A stretch of 64,000 nucleotides of DNA from VRUE01 sp963707965 (lineage in GTDB: Bacteria; Actinomycetota; Thermoleophilia; Solirubrobacterales; 70-9): the NCBI GenBank assembly GCA_963707965.1, contig CAVPRR010000007.1, forward strand, positions 620,001 through 684,000, read 5' to 3'. The translations under genes and the position numbers were made by a program. Positions within the stretch are counted from its first letter, which is position 1, and each line of letters opens with the position of its first letter. The notes beneath the pieces were generated by a model. That model worked only from the letters and a program-made list of their open reading frames with translations, searched no databases and was not told the origin of the DNA. Below are positions 32,804 to 41,457 of this stretch, in pieces.

Positions 32804-35098
32804 TCAGCGCGGCCCGCCGGGCAGGACCATGAGCTTCAGGTGGTTGGAGTTGCCCTGCAGGTAGGGGTAGCCCACCGTCTGGCGGACCTGGGCTCGCATC
32901 ACGTATTTGGTCCTGCGGTAGGTGTGGCGGAAGCGGTAGGCGAGGTTGAAGTGCCCGTTGTTGCGGGTGCGGTAGCGGCGGAAGGCGGTCCAGCCCTTGC
33001 CGACCCTGGCCTGCAAGACGATCACCACCCGGTCGTTGTGGGGGCCGGGGATCTCGCCGCGGAAGCGGGCGAAGTGCTTGTTGTAGATGATCTTGCGCTT
33101 CGCCGTGAAGGTCGGGTGCACGACCGTCTCCAGGGTTGCTTGGCTCACCACTTCGCGGTGATCGCGGCGGTGGATGACGCTTATCTCCCGCGAGGCTCCA
33201 GGCTCCACGGGGAAGCGGTAGCTGCCGTCGGAGCCGCTGATCGCAAAGCCCAGGAATTCGCGCTCTGCATCGGTCACCACGCGGCTGAAGACGCAAAGGG
33301 GCGCCAGAGAGACCCCCCTGCCGTCTGTTGCCTTCAGGGCGCCGTGCACGATCGATCCCTCTCCTTCCTGGACCACTTCGTCGTTTGAGCCGTCGGCTCC
33401 CAGGCCGGCGCTCAGCGAATCTCCCGTGTTGGTGTCGGCTCGCACGCACTGGTAGGCGAGCGGCACGCTGACCGGGGCCCCGACGTTGCCCTCTGCGTCT
33501 GAGAGCCACATCCGCAGGCCATAGGAGCCGCGCTCCTTGGGGCTCTGCAGGTCGGCGATCGCCTCGACGTTGGCCCCTGCCACGGTTTGGGTGGGGACCG
33601 CCACCGCTCCCTTGGCGTCCAGCACCTGGTAGTGCACGGCGTCGATCGGGGAGCCCGAGTCGGCGATGTTTCGCCAGCGCACGTCGATGCCCTGCGCCTT
33701 GCGGCTCTGGGCGGGGGCCGCCACGGAGATGTCCTGGGGGGCGGCGGGGGGTGTTGTGTCGTGGGGGATGGCCGCTGTTGCCGAGGGGCCGCTGAAGCCG
33801 ACCTGGTCCTCCAGCCAGACGCGCAGGTAGTAGGTGCCGGGTGAGCTTGGCCCGGCGATGTCTTTGAGCGCAGAGGGGTTGGTGGCCGTGACCGTCTGGG
33901 TCGGCGCCACCACGTCCCCGCTGGCGTTGACGACGTCGTAGTGGACCTTGGTGATCGGGGAGCCCGAGTTGACCGGCAGCGACCAGCCGGCGTCGAAGTG
34001 GTCGAGGTAGCGGGCGGGGTTGGCGGTGCTCACACCCAGTGCCGCGGGCTTGCCCGGGGCGCTGTTGTCGGTGTGCACCGTGCGCCGATCACACGTCTCG
34101 CCGCCGTTCTTGTACTGGCCGTAGTCCTGCAGGCAGATCCCCAGTGTGTGCTGGCCATCGGAGATGTTCTTCGTTTCCAGGCCGTACCAGCGCTGGTAGG
34201 GGCCGAGGGTGCACGGCTGCAGGGACTTGCCGAACTCGCGACCGCCGTCGCGGTAGCCGATTCGACAGCCACCGTTGCCCTGGTAGTCGATGGTGCCGTC
34301 ACCGAGGGTCGCGTTATCGACCTTGAGCCGCGAGAAGCGCAGGCCCGAGCCCTGGTCGGATTCAAACCAGGAGAGCGGGTTGTAGCCGCGCACCCACTCT
34401 CCACGGATGATCGCCGCGTCGACGAAGGAGACCTGCGGGTCTTGCTTGTCGTTCGCTACCAGGGTGAATGTGTTGCCGTCGACCGCGTTGAAGTTGGTGC
34501 GATCGCAACCGGCCGGGCGAACGCACCAGAGCCCGAAGACAAAGCGCTTGTAGTCATCCCAGCCGCCGTACGGCCACAGGTGGGCAGCGAAGATCGACGT
34601 CGTGTTCTTCGTGATGAACGGCTCTGGCCCGGTGCCTTCGATTCCGCTGCCCTGCAGGAGGATGTTGTGGACGCCGCCGCCCCAGTCTTCGCCCCAGAAG
34701 CGGCCGCGCCATCCGTCGTTGAAGGCGTTCGGCATACGGGTGTAGCCGCCGCCGGCGACGATCGACACCCAGGGAGGCGTATACCAGGACAGGCTGACTT
34801 CATCGTTGTTCCCAGCGGTCCCGGTGGCGTTCTCGTTGAGGCGCAGGAAGTCGTTGCCGCCCGCGGGGTAGGACGGCGGCTCGCCGCATTCGGTGCGCCA
34901 GTCGAAAAAAGCAGGGCGAGCTCCGGGAACCGGATTGCCCGACCCACTGCCACCGGCGCAGAAGACCACGTCGTAGAACGAAGCGCGCGTGGGTTGCGCG
35001 CTCGTCGCCCACAGCAACGCCGTCGCCAGCACGCCAAGAACCCATATGGCGGCACATTTGCGCACGCGTGAATCCAGCCGACACCGTCGAGCTTCCAT
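32804..35098 (-). CDS. Large secreted protein with Ig/FN3-like repeats (764 aa)
   Basis: A GGAAGGAG site precedes ATG 35098. The signal segment is WVLGVLATALLWATSAQPTR. The N-terminal 250 residues have many aromatic residues and glycines (WYTPPWVSIVAGGGYTR, GWRGRFWGEDWGGGVHN), with cysteines that could form disulphides. The middle holds repeats of the form SGSPITKVHYDVVNASGDVV and SGSPIDAVHYQVLDAKGAVA with P-T-Q-T-V, consistent with two related Ig/FN3-like domains. The C-terminus (FTAKRKIIYNKHFARFRGEI, GKGWTAFRRYRTR) looks like a binding domain of Thermoleophilia surface proteins. No enzyme motif is recognised. Confidence 0.78.
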   Translation of the reverse strand: MEARRCRLDSRVRKCAAIWVLGVLATALLWATSAQPTRASFYDVVFCAGGSGSGNPVPGARPAFFDWRTECGEPPSYPAGGNDFLRLNENATGTAGNNDEVSLSWYTPPWVSIVAGGGYTRMPNAFNDGWRGRFWGEDWGGGVHNILLQGSGIEGTGPEPFITKNTTSIFAAHLWPYGGWDDYKRFVFGLWCVRPAGCDRTNFNAVDGNTFTLVANDKQDPQVSFVDAAIIRGEWVRGYNPLSWFESDQGSGLRFSRLKVDNATLGDGTIDYQGNGGCRIGYRDGGREFGKSLQPCTLGPYQRWYGLETKNISDGQHTLGICLQDYGQYKNGGETCDRRTVHTDNSAPGKPAALGVSTANPARYLDHFDAGWSLPVNSGSPITKVHYDVVNASGDVVAPTQTVTATNPSALKDIAGPSSPGTYYLRVWLEDQVGFSGPSATAAIPHDTTPPAAPQDISVAAPAQSRKAQGIDVRWRNIADSGSPIDAVHYQVLDAKGAVAVPTQTVAGANVEAIADLQSPKERGSYGLRMWLSDAEGNVGAPVSVPLAYQCVRADTNTGDSLSAGLGADGSNDEVVQEGEGSIVHGALKATDGRGVSLAPLCVFSRVVTDAEREFLGFAISGSDGSYRFPVEPGASREISVIHRRDHREVVSQATLETVVHPTFTAKRKIIYNKHFARFRGEIPGPHNDRVVIVLQARVGKGWTAFRRYRTRNNGHFNLAYRFRHTYRRTKYVMRAQVRQTVGYPYLQGNSNHLKLMVLPGGPR

Positions 35099-35372
35099 GA
35101 ACTCACTCCTTCCCAGAAAATGGCCCGCCTCCGGGCCTATGCCGGGACCCCCTTAGGGCCCCCTCTCACTCCCAAGACGAAGGTGAAACCACTTTCGTAC
35201 CCCTCGGCGGTAGCAAGATCTTGGCCACAAACCTTACGCCCCGACAGCCCCGCTCACAACGGCAAAACTGTGGGTCGTTTCTTCATACATCCGTTGCCTG
35301 AGCTCCACCTCAGGGCACCGCAAGGGCCGGCCCTCACCCACCCCTAGGACAGGCGCCGCTCGACGCCGCGCC

Positions 35373-36665
35373 CTACGACAGAGCCGCGCCGACGCCGCCC
35401 CTGCGGAGGTCCATCAGGACCTCCTCCATCGCCTCCACCTCGCAGGCGACCATCTCCGGCCAGGGCTTCTCGGGGTGCTCATCGAGCGTCTTGTAGCCGT
35501 TGCCGCTGATCACCGCCACAACGGTGTCATCCCGGCCCAGGATGCCCTGGGCGGCCAGCTTGGCGGTGGCGGCCACGGTCGTGCCCCCGGCGGGCTCGGT
35601 GAGGATCCCCTCGGTGGCGCCCAGCAGGTCGATCGCCTCGAAGATCTCGGAGTCTGTCGCCGTCGCCGCGGAGCCCGCGCGCGAGCGCACCGCATCCAGC
35701 ACCAGGCGGCCGTCGCCCGGAGCGCCGATCGCCAGGGAGTGCGCGACGGTGTCCGGCCTCTGCGGGGTGATCTCCCCGCCCTCCAGGATCGCGCTGGCGA
35801 TCGGTCCACAGCCGGACGGCTGGGCGATGTGGATCTTCGTGAAGTCGGTATCCGCCAACCCCACCTCCTGGAGCTCAACCAGTCCCTTGTGAACGCGGGA
35901 GGAAAGCGTGCCCCCGGCGGCGGGCATGACAAAGTGATCGGGGGAGCGCCACTCCAGCTGCTCTGCCACCTCGAACGCAACCGTCTTTGCCCCCTCCGCA
36001 TAGAACGGGCGCAGGGTGATGTTTGCGAACTGCATGTCGATCGCCAGGGCAAGCTCACGGCAGGCGCGGTTTGCCTCGTCGTAGTTGCCGTCCAGCTGGA
36101 TGACCGCGGCCCCCAGCGCCCGGCAGGCCCGTGCCTTGCCGCTCTCCAGGTTGGAGGGGTAGAAGACGTATGCGCTGACCCCTGCCTTTGCGGCGAGCGA
36201 GGCCACGGCGGTCCCCACGTTTCCAGTCGAGACGCACCCGATCTCCTCCTTGCCCAGCTCCAGCAGGCGGGCGATCGCCATCGACACCACCCGGTCCTTG
36301 TAGGAGAGGGACGGCCGGGTTGTCGAGTCATCCTTCAGGTAGAGCTTCTTGAGACCGAGCTCTGCGCCGAGGCGATCGGCATGAATCAGAGGCGTGCGAC
36401 CGCTGTTTATTCCCACCTGGGCCTTGGCGCCCTCCGCCATGATCGGCAGGAGCTCCTCGAAGCGCCAGATGTTCATGGGGCGCTCCGCGGTGGGGAGCTC
36501 TGCCAGACGCGTCCTGGCGAGCTCGTAGTCGTAGTCGATGTCGAAGACCCGCCCGCAACCCATGCACTTGAACGTGGTGTCTGCGAGCGGTAGGCGCAGC
36601 TCACAGTCGTGGCAGACCAGCTCGGTCGCACAGGAGCGGGTCAACTGGCCTGCCGGCAGGCTCAT
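35373..36665 (-). CDS. thrC: Threonine synthase
   Basis: The start is set at ATG 36665 (MSLPAGQLTRSCATELVCHD), giving 430 residues; a much longer frame to 37670 is an artefact antisense to leuS. The N-terminus carries a zinc-ribbon-like motif (C-H-D-C and C-M-G-C), common in actinobacterial ThrC. The PLP lysine lies in STTRPSLSYKDRVVSMA. CVSTGNVGTAVASLAAKAGV, VMPAAGGTLSSRVHKGLVEL and TEPAGGTTVAATAKL are typical fold-type II PLP motifs. The enzyme converts O-phosphohomoserine to threonine. It lies downstream of leuS on the same strand. Confidence 0.94.
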   Translation of the reverse strand: MSLPAGQLTRSCATELVCHDCELRLPLADTTFKCMGCGRVFDIDYDYELARTRLAELPTAERPMNIWRFEELLPIMAEGAKAQVGINSGRTPLIHADRLGAELGLKKLYLKDDSTTRPSLSYKDRVVSMAIARLLELGKEEIGCVSTGNVGTAVASLAAKAGVSAYVFYPSNLESGKARACRALGAAVIQLDGNYDEANRACRELALAIDMQFANITLRPFYAEGAKTVAFEVAEQLEWRSPDHFVMPAAGGTLSSRVHKGLVELQEVGLADTDFTKIHIAQPSGCGPIASAILEGGEITPQRPDTVAHSLAIGAPGDGRLVLDAVRSRAGSAATATDSEIFEAIDLLGATEGILTEPAGGTTVAATAKLAAQGILGRDDTVVAVISGNGYKTLDEHPEKPWPEMVACEVEAMEEVLMDLRRGGVGAALS

Positions 36666-36841
36666 CGTCCCCCGATGTCTCCCAATAGCGACGGTAGGCC
36701 GCCCGCCTTGGCGAACCTTCCCCTGCGCTTCCCATGCTGGCGCCGGATCATTGAAGTCGCAGGGTACATGAGCGGTCCCCCCGATGGGCCGAAAGCGTCC
36801 ACAAGATGTCCACCTGCAAATCGGCCTTCTCACCAGCCCTC

Positions 36842-39190
36842 TCAGGCGGTGACGCCGCCGCGCGGTGCGGGCTGGCGCTCGGATGCCGCCTCCGGCCAGC
36901 AACCGATCCCCGCCTTGCCCTCCGCCCCCAGCGCCAGCAGCAACTCCTCCGCGATATGTGGCGCGAAGGGCGCCAGCACCTGAGCCAGCAGAATCAGCGC
37001 CCCCAAGAGCGCGTCGGCGTCGTCGCGGCTGAGCCCGCCGCGGCGCTTCACGATCCGCTTCTCGTAGTCCTGGATCCGCTCGAAGAGACGCGTCACGTTG
37101 CGCACCGCCTTGTGCATCTGCAGCTCCTCGAGGTCGGCGGTGATTCGCTGCACCCCGTTGTCGCACCATTTGTCCAGCCGCTCGCGGATGAAGGCCGTGT
37201 CGGCCGCCGCCTCGGCGTCCGCCTGGGCGCCCGCGGCCACCGCGATCCGATCGTGCGCGTACTGCCAGACGCTGTGCAGGAAACGACTCGTGAAGCGCAG
37301 CGCGCCGTCCGTCCAGTTGAGCGTCTTCGCCGGGCCGGCCGCGTAGAGGACGGCCAGTCGCACGGTGTCCGCTCCATACCTGCTCACCAGCTCGTCTGGA
37401 TCGACCACGTTCCCCAGGTGCTTGCTCATCTTGCGCCCGTCGGCAATCACCATCTCGTGGAAGAGGCATCCGGCGAACGGCTCCCCGTCGTCGAGGAAAC
37501 CCAGCGGGCCGATGTCGCGCAGCGCCTTGGTGACCACCCGCTGGTCGAACACGAAGCCACCGCTGTCGTTGCCCGCCACCAGCCGCTCGGAGGGCAGCCA
37601 CCGCTTCAGGTCTGGGTGCGTAAACATCGCCTCCCTGCGCCCCTCCGGTGGCACGGCGGCCGGGATCCAAAGCCAGAGCGCGTCGAAGTGACAGTCGAGG
37701 GTGTCCGTCTCACGGCGCGCCGGCGCGCCGCAGCGCGGGCAGGGCGCCTCGACGAAATCGGATCGCTCGGCCAGCGCGTTGCCTTCACCCGTCGGCTCGA
37801 CGTCCCGAGGCAGGCTCACTGGAAGCTCCTCGACGGGCACCGGCACCGCCCCGCAACCCTCACAGTGGACGACGGGGATCGGCGTGCCCCAGTAGCGCTG
37901 CCGCGAGATGGAGAAATCGAAGGCCCGGTAGCGCCGTGCCTCTCGAGTCTCAGCGCCGCCTGCGCCTGCGCCAGCCGGCTCCATTGTTGCGGCCTCAGCC
38001 TCAACCTCAGCTATTCCCTTGCCACTCTCGACCTCAACTGGAGTCTCGCCCGGTCCCGCGGAACCGCCTTGGCCGGCAGTCTTCCCCGGTCCCGCGGAAC
38101 CGCCTTGGCCGCTTTTCTCGCCGGAGGCCCCAGCCGCCCGCGGCATGCGTGCCGCGATCGCGGCGTCGGCCTCGTCGACGGACGGGATGCCGAGAGCGGC
38201 GATCGGCCCGTAGCGCGCGTCGACGATCGGCGAAACGAACACGGGCAGCGCGCCGCCCGCCGACTCACCCGTGTCTATCACCGGCACCGTCGATGCGTCG
38301 CGGGCGCTGCGCTCCCAGCCCCCCGAGCGAAGCTCGTCGAGTTGCTCGCGGACCTTCGGCTCCGATGCCCAGCGCTCGATCTCCGGGTGGCGCGGCGAGA
38401 GCAGCACGAAACGCGCCTCGCTAACGGCGCCGCCGTGCGGCGTGAAGACGGTCAGCTCCGGCCCGCCGGCTGCCGGCAGGTCCAACTCCACCCCGTCCGT
38501 TCGCCCGAGGATGTACCGCTGCGCCGCAAGGGAAAGCTCGTCCCAGCGCTCAAACCGCTCCAGATTCCGATCGTTCTCCTCCAGATAGGGGGTGATCCGC
38601 AGGAACCACGTCGGACGGCGGATCAGCCGCACCTCGTTGTGGCAGCGCCAGCAGCGACCGTCCTCCACCTGGAGGGCCGCCAGCGTCGTCTGGCAGGTGT
38701 CGCACCAGTCGACGGTCGCGTCATCGCGGTAGATCAACCCCGCGTCGAGCAGGGTCAGGAACAGCCACTGCGACCAGCGGTACTGCTCCTCGTCCGAGCT
38801 GTAGAAGGCGCGCTCGTAGTCGAACGAGAAGCCAAGCCGCTTCATCTGCGCCAGCATCCGCTCGCCGCACCGCTCCACCCACTCGGCAGGTGAAACCCCC
38901 CGCTCGATCGCAGCCATCTCTGCCGGAAGTCCAAAGGCGTCGAAGCCGAACCCGAACAGCACCGCGTCACCGCGCGCGCGGCGGTACCGAGCGTAGGCGT
39001 CACCGATCGCGTAGTCGCGCACGTGGCCCATGTGGAGGTTGCCCGAGGTGAACGGGCTGGAGGGCTTTACGTACACGGCCGCCCGGTCGTCCGCAGCCTT
39101 CGGCGTATCGAAGGCCCGATCGTCAAACCAGGCTGCCTGCCGGCCGGCCTCGACCGCCGCTGCGTCATAGGTGGGCGTCTCGCTGCTCAT
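36842..39190 (-). CDS. leuS: Leucyl-tRNA synthetase, divergent form
   Basis: A 782-residue class I aminoacyl-tRNA synthetase. It has the HIGH-type motif in SGNLHMGHVRDYAIGDAYAR and the KMSK motif in EMVIADGRKMSKHLGNVVDP, both in LeuRS context. A zinc-binding pair (C-D-T-C, C-W-R-C) follows. Two features are odd. The editing domain lacks the threonine-rich T-T-R-P-D-T motif (it reads VFTPHGG), and a low-complexity insert rich in G, S, P and E (around GEKSGQGGSAGPGKTAGQGG) sits nearby. The usual D-S-S-W-Y segment reads DCHFDALWLW. It is preceded by a repeated start-codon region. It could be the sole LeuRS or a paralogue. Confidence 0.82.
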   Translation of the reverse strand: MSSETPTYDAAAVEAGRQAAWFDDRAFDTPKAADDRAAVYVKPSSPFTSGNLHMGHVRDYAIGDAYARYRRARGDAVLFGFGFDAFGLPAEMAAIERGVSPAEWVERCGERMLAQMKRLGFSFDYERAFYSSDEEQYRWSQWLFLTLLDAGLIYRDDATVDWCDTCQTTLAALQVEDGRCWRCHNEVRLIRRPTWFLRITPYLEENDRNLERFERWDELSLAAQRYILGRTDGVELDLPAAGGPELTVFTPHGGAVSEARFVLLSPRHPEIERWASEPKVREQLDELRSGGWERSARDASTVPVIDTGESAGGALPVFVSPIVDARYGPIAALGIPSVDEADAAIAARMPRAAGASGEKSGQGGSAGPGKTAGQGGSAGPGETPVEVESGKGIAEVEAEAATMEPAGAGAGGAETREARRYRAFDFSISRQRYWGTPIPVVHCEGCGAVPVPVEELPVSLPRDVEPTGEGNALAERSDFVEAPCPRCGAPARRETDTLDCHFDALWLWIPAAVPPEGRREAMFTHPDLKRWLPSERLVAGNDSGGFVFDQRVVTKALRDIGPLGFLDDGEPFAGCLFHEMVIADGRKMSKHLGNVVDPDELVSRYGADTVRLAVLYAAGPAKTLNWTDGALRFTSRFLHSVWQYAHDRIAVAAGAQADAEAAADTAFIRERLDKWCDNGVQRITADLEELQMHKAVRNVTRLFERIQDYEKRIVKRRGGLSRDDADALLGALILLAQVLAPFAPHIAEELLLALGAEGKAGIGCWPEAASERQPAPRGGVTA

Positions 39191-39250
39191 GTCGGCGTCT
39201 CGCTGCTCATGTGGGCGTCTCGCTACTCATGTCGGCGTCTCGCTGCTCAT
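39191..39250 (-). promoter_or_regulatory. Three 20-bp repeats forming a chain of overlapping mini-ORFs before leuS
   Basis: The first 20 bases of leuS (ATGAGCAGCGAGACGCC plus three) are repeated upstream, with ATGs at 39250, 39230 and 39210 before the true start at 39190. Because 20 is not a multiple of three, each upstream copy reads MSSETPT and stops at TGA overlapping the next ATG (ATGA). An AGGGAG sequence directly abuts the first ATG. The layout predicts termination-reinitiation into leuS. Confidence 0.8.
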
Positions 39251-39418
39251 CTCCCTGAGTCTGTCACGGGCGATTGACCGCCGGCCCTTCGCCGCCTGGG
39301 CTGCGAAGCCATGACCGCCAGCGGCCGGATGACTCTCCACGCGCGCTATCCGGAGCAAGCCGAACACGGCAAACCGAGTACGAATTCACACACGAAGTCG
39401 AGAAGTCGGGCCGGCTCG

Positions 39419-39847
39419 TCAGCTCGCGAAGGTCCACACCTTGTTGCCGAGAAAGTTGAACGGCATCGCAACGGCGACGGCGATCGCCTGAGCGGCGACG
39501 TCGCCCAGCGAGGTGCCGGCAACGAGGGCCTCGAGCAGCGCCAGGTTGATCAGCAGGGCCGCGACGCTGACCGTGAAGAAGCGGGCCGCCTGAAAGGCCA
39601 CGTGGCCGTCGCCAGGGCCGAAGGTCCAGTGCCGGTTCCAGAAGAAGTTGCTGGAGACCGCAACGCAGAAGGCGCCGATCGCGGCGAGGGAATGATGAAT
39701 GCCGAAACTGCCCGTCAGCAGGGCGAAGACCACCAGGTTGATCAGGTATCCCGAGCCACCGACGACGCCGAACTTGACCAGTTGCCACCAACTTGCCGGC
39801 CTGCGGGCGGCGGCGCGAAGCCTGTAGGCAAACTCGTAGGAGGTCAC
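39419..39847 (-). CDS. GtrA-family membrane protein
   Basis: The start is GTG 39847, which overlaps the upstream stop as GTGA, so the protein has 142 residues. Four hydrophobic segments are visible (FGVVGGSGYLINLVVFALL; SLAAIGAFCVAVSSNFF; FFTVSVAALLINLALLEALV; QAIAVAVAMPFNFLGNKVW). The final N-K-x-W-T-F is the GtrA signature. GtrA-like proteins are thought to help move lipid-linked sugars across the membrane for glycosylation of surface polymers. Coupling to a membrane glycosyltransferase and a GH92 gene supports a role in surface glycan metabolism. Confidence 0.9.
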   Translation of the reverse strand: MTSYEFAYRLRAAARRPASWWQLVKFGVVGGSGYLINLVVFALLTGSFGIHHSLAAIGAFCVAVSSNFFWNRHWTFGPGDGHVAFQAARFFTVSVAALLINLALLEALVAGTSLGDVAAQAIAVAVAMPFNFLGNKVWTFAS

Positions 39848-41457
39848 CGCTCGGCTCCGGGTTGGAGGCCGTCGGCGACCACCGCGTTTTGCCCGAAGCC
39901 AGTTCGCAGGTCGCGCAGCAGGTAGTAGGGGATCTCGCGGGTTCGCTCTGACACGTAGCGGATAAGAGTAAGGCGCTCCACCCTGATCCGCTCGACCGGG
40001 TGGAAGGCCGGCGGCAGCCCCACCGGTCGCCTCGCCACGACCGGCTTGCTGACCACGTCGATCTCGCGAAGGGGAGTTTCGCCGCTCCACACGCGGAGCG
40101 CGCCCTCTCCGAGGTAGTAGAGAAGGGGATCGCCGGCGAGCTTCCAGGTGACGATCGCGCGGGGGCGAACGGGCGGCCCGAGCCTCTCGCTGAGCTCGCG
40201 GAAGTCCGGCCGTTGCAGGTTGGGCGTCTGGGCGACGTGGACGTCAAAGGCCAGCCAGTACGAGCAGAGGACGACTGCGCCGAACATGCCCACCCGGCGA
40301 GTGCCGCTTGCCGCAAAGCCGGTGGAGGCGGCGACGGCAAGTGGGATCAGGGCGACCAGCAGGTTGCGCTCGACGATGTAGTCGCTGCCGAGCAGCGCGG
40401 CGCCGGCCGCGGGCAGCACCGCCCCCGCCGCAACCGCCAGGCCGATCGCGGCCCCACGCCGATCGCGGCCGTCCCCGCGCAGCGCCACCATGACGAGGGC
40501 TGCGCCGAGCAGCGCGGCCGGGATCAGCGCGTAGCGCTCGCGGGGCGGCTCGGCGATCACGTGCCCGGTCTCCCCCGCCAGGAAGCTCACCACGGTCTCG
40601 TAGAGGCGGGTGATCAGCGGGCTGTGGTCGATCCAGCCGATGTGCTCCGGGTTTGTCTGCGTGGCGATCAGCGGCAGCAGCGCCAGCCCGACCGCAACGA
40701 CGCCGCCGATTGCCGGCAGCACCACTCGCCACCTGCTCCGCAGCGCGACCAGCAGCCAGGCCGCCTCGGTGGCGACGGCAAAGACGGCGAAGTAGTGGCT
40801 GGAGAGGGCGAGCGCCGAGGCCAGCGCCCAGAGCGCCAGATCGGACCCGGCCCGGGTGCGCAGCGCCCGCGCGAAGAAGAGCAGCGACAGCGCGCCGAAG
40901 AAGACCAGCAGCGCATAGGAGCGCCCCTCCTGCGAGTACCAGATCAGCATCGGGTTGACGGCGACGATCGCCGCACCGACCAGCCCGGCGCGCACGCTCG
41001 CCAGCTCGCGGCCGATCAAGTATGCGACCGGGACGGTGGCGGCGCCAAAAAGGGCCGGCAGGGAGCGCACGCCGACCTCGCCGCTGCCAAACACCTTCGC
41101 CCAGCCCCAGGCGAGCACGTAGTAGAGAGGCGGATTCGACTCGCTTCCCTTCACGTCCCGCAACATGTCGAGGAAGCCGCCGGGAATTACCCGTGCCACC
41201 GTGATCACCTCGTCGTGGTGAAAGCTCTGCACGCCCAGGGTGGAGAAGCGCACCGCCACCCCGAGCGCGACGATGCCGCCCAGCGCCCACAGAACGCACC
41301 GCCTGGCCGGTGCGAAGGGTCTCTCCTCCGGGCCGATGTCGCCGGCCGGCAGGGTGGCCGCTGCGGTCTCCACGAGGCTGGAGATTCGACGGCGTCGCTT
41401 TCCCGGCCCTGAAGAGCCCCTAAAGCGAGCATGAAGCGCCGATCCCGCCCTGCTCAT
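39844..41457 (-). CDS. Membrane glycosyltransferase (GT39/ArnT-like, GT-C fold)
   Basis: The start at ATG 41457 overlaps the upstream stop (ATGA), giving 537 residues. The first periplasmic loop motif SFHHDEVITVARVIP (with the D-E pair) and NPPLYYVLAWGW are hallmarks of GT-C enzymes that use polyprenyl-phosphate sugars. About 10-12 membrane segments follow (LVGAAIVAVNPMLIWYSQEG, ALLVFFGALSLLFFARAL and others), then a soluble C-terminal part. It overlaps the GtrA gene by four bases. Such enzymes move a sugar from a lipid donor to a surface acceptor; donor and acceptor are not known. Confidence 0.85.
   Translation of the reverse strand: MSRAGSALHARFRGSSGPGKRRRRISSLVETAAATLPAGDIGPEERPFAPARRCVLWALGGIVALGVAVRFSTLGVQSFHHDEVITVARVIPGGFLDMLRDVKGSESNPPLYYVLAWGWAKVFGSGEVGVRSLPALFGAATVPVAYLIGRELASVRAGLVGAAIVAVNPMLIWYSQEGRSYALLVFFGALSLLFFARALRTRAGSDLALWALASALALSSHYFAVFAVATEAAWLLVALRSRWRVVLPAIGGVVAVGLALLPLIATQTNPEHIGWIDHSPLITRLYETVVSFLAGETGHVIAEPPRERYALIPAALLGAALVMVALRGDGRDRRGAAIGLAVAAGAVLPAAGAALLGSDYIVERNLLVALIPLAVAASTGFAASGTRRVGMFGAVVLCSYWLAFDVHVAQTPNLQRPDFRELSERLGPPVRPRAIVTWKLAGDPLLYYLGEGALRVWSGETPLREIDVVSKPVVARRPVGLPPAFHPVERIRVERLTLIRYVSERTREIPYYLLRDLRTGFGQNAVVADGLQPGAER

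Noticed and set aside
36666..37670. N-terminal extension of threonine synthase by the long open frame
   Set aside because: The extension is antisense to leuS, is arginine-rich and lacks homology; the zinc-ribbon start at 36665 fits the family.
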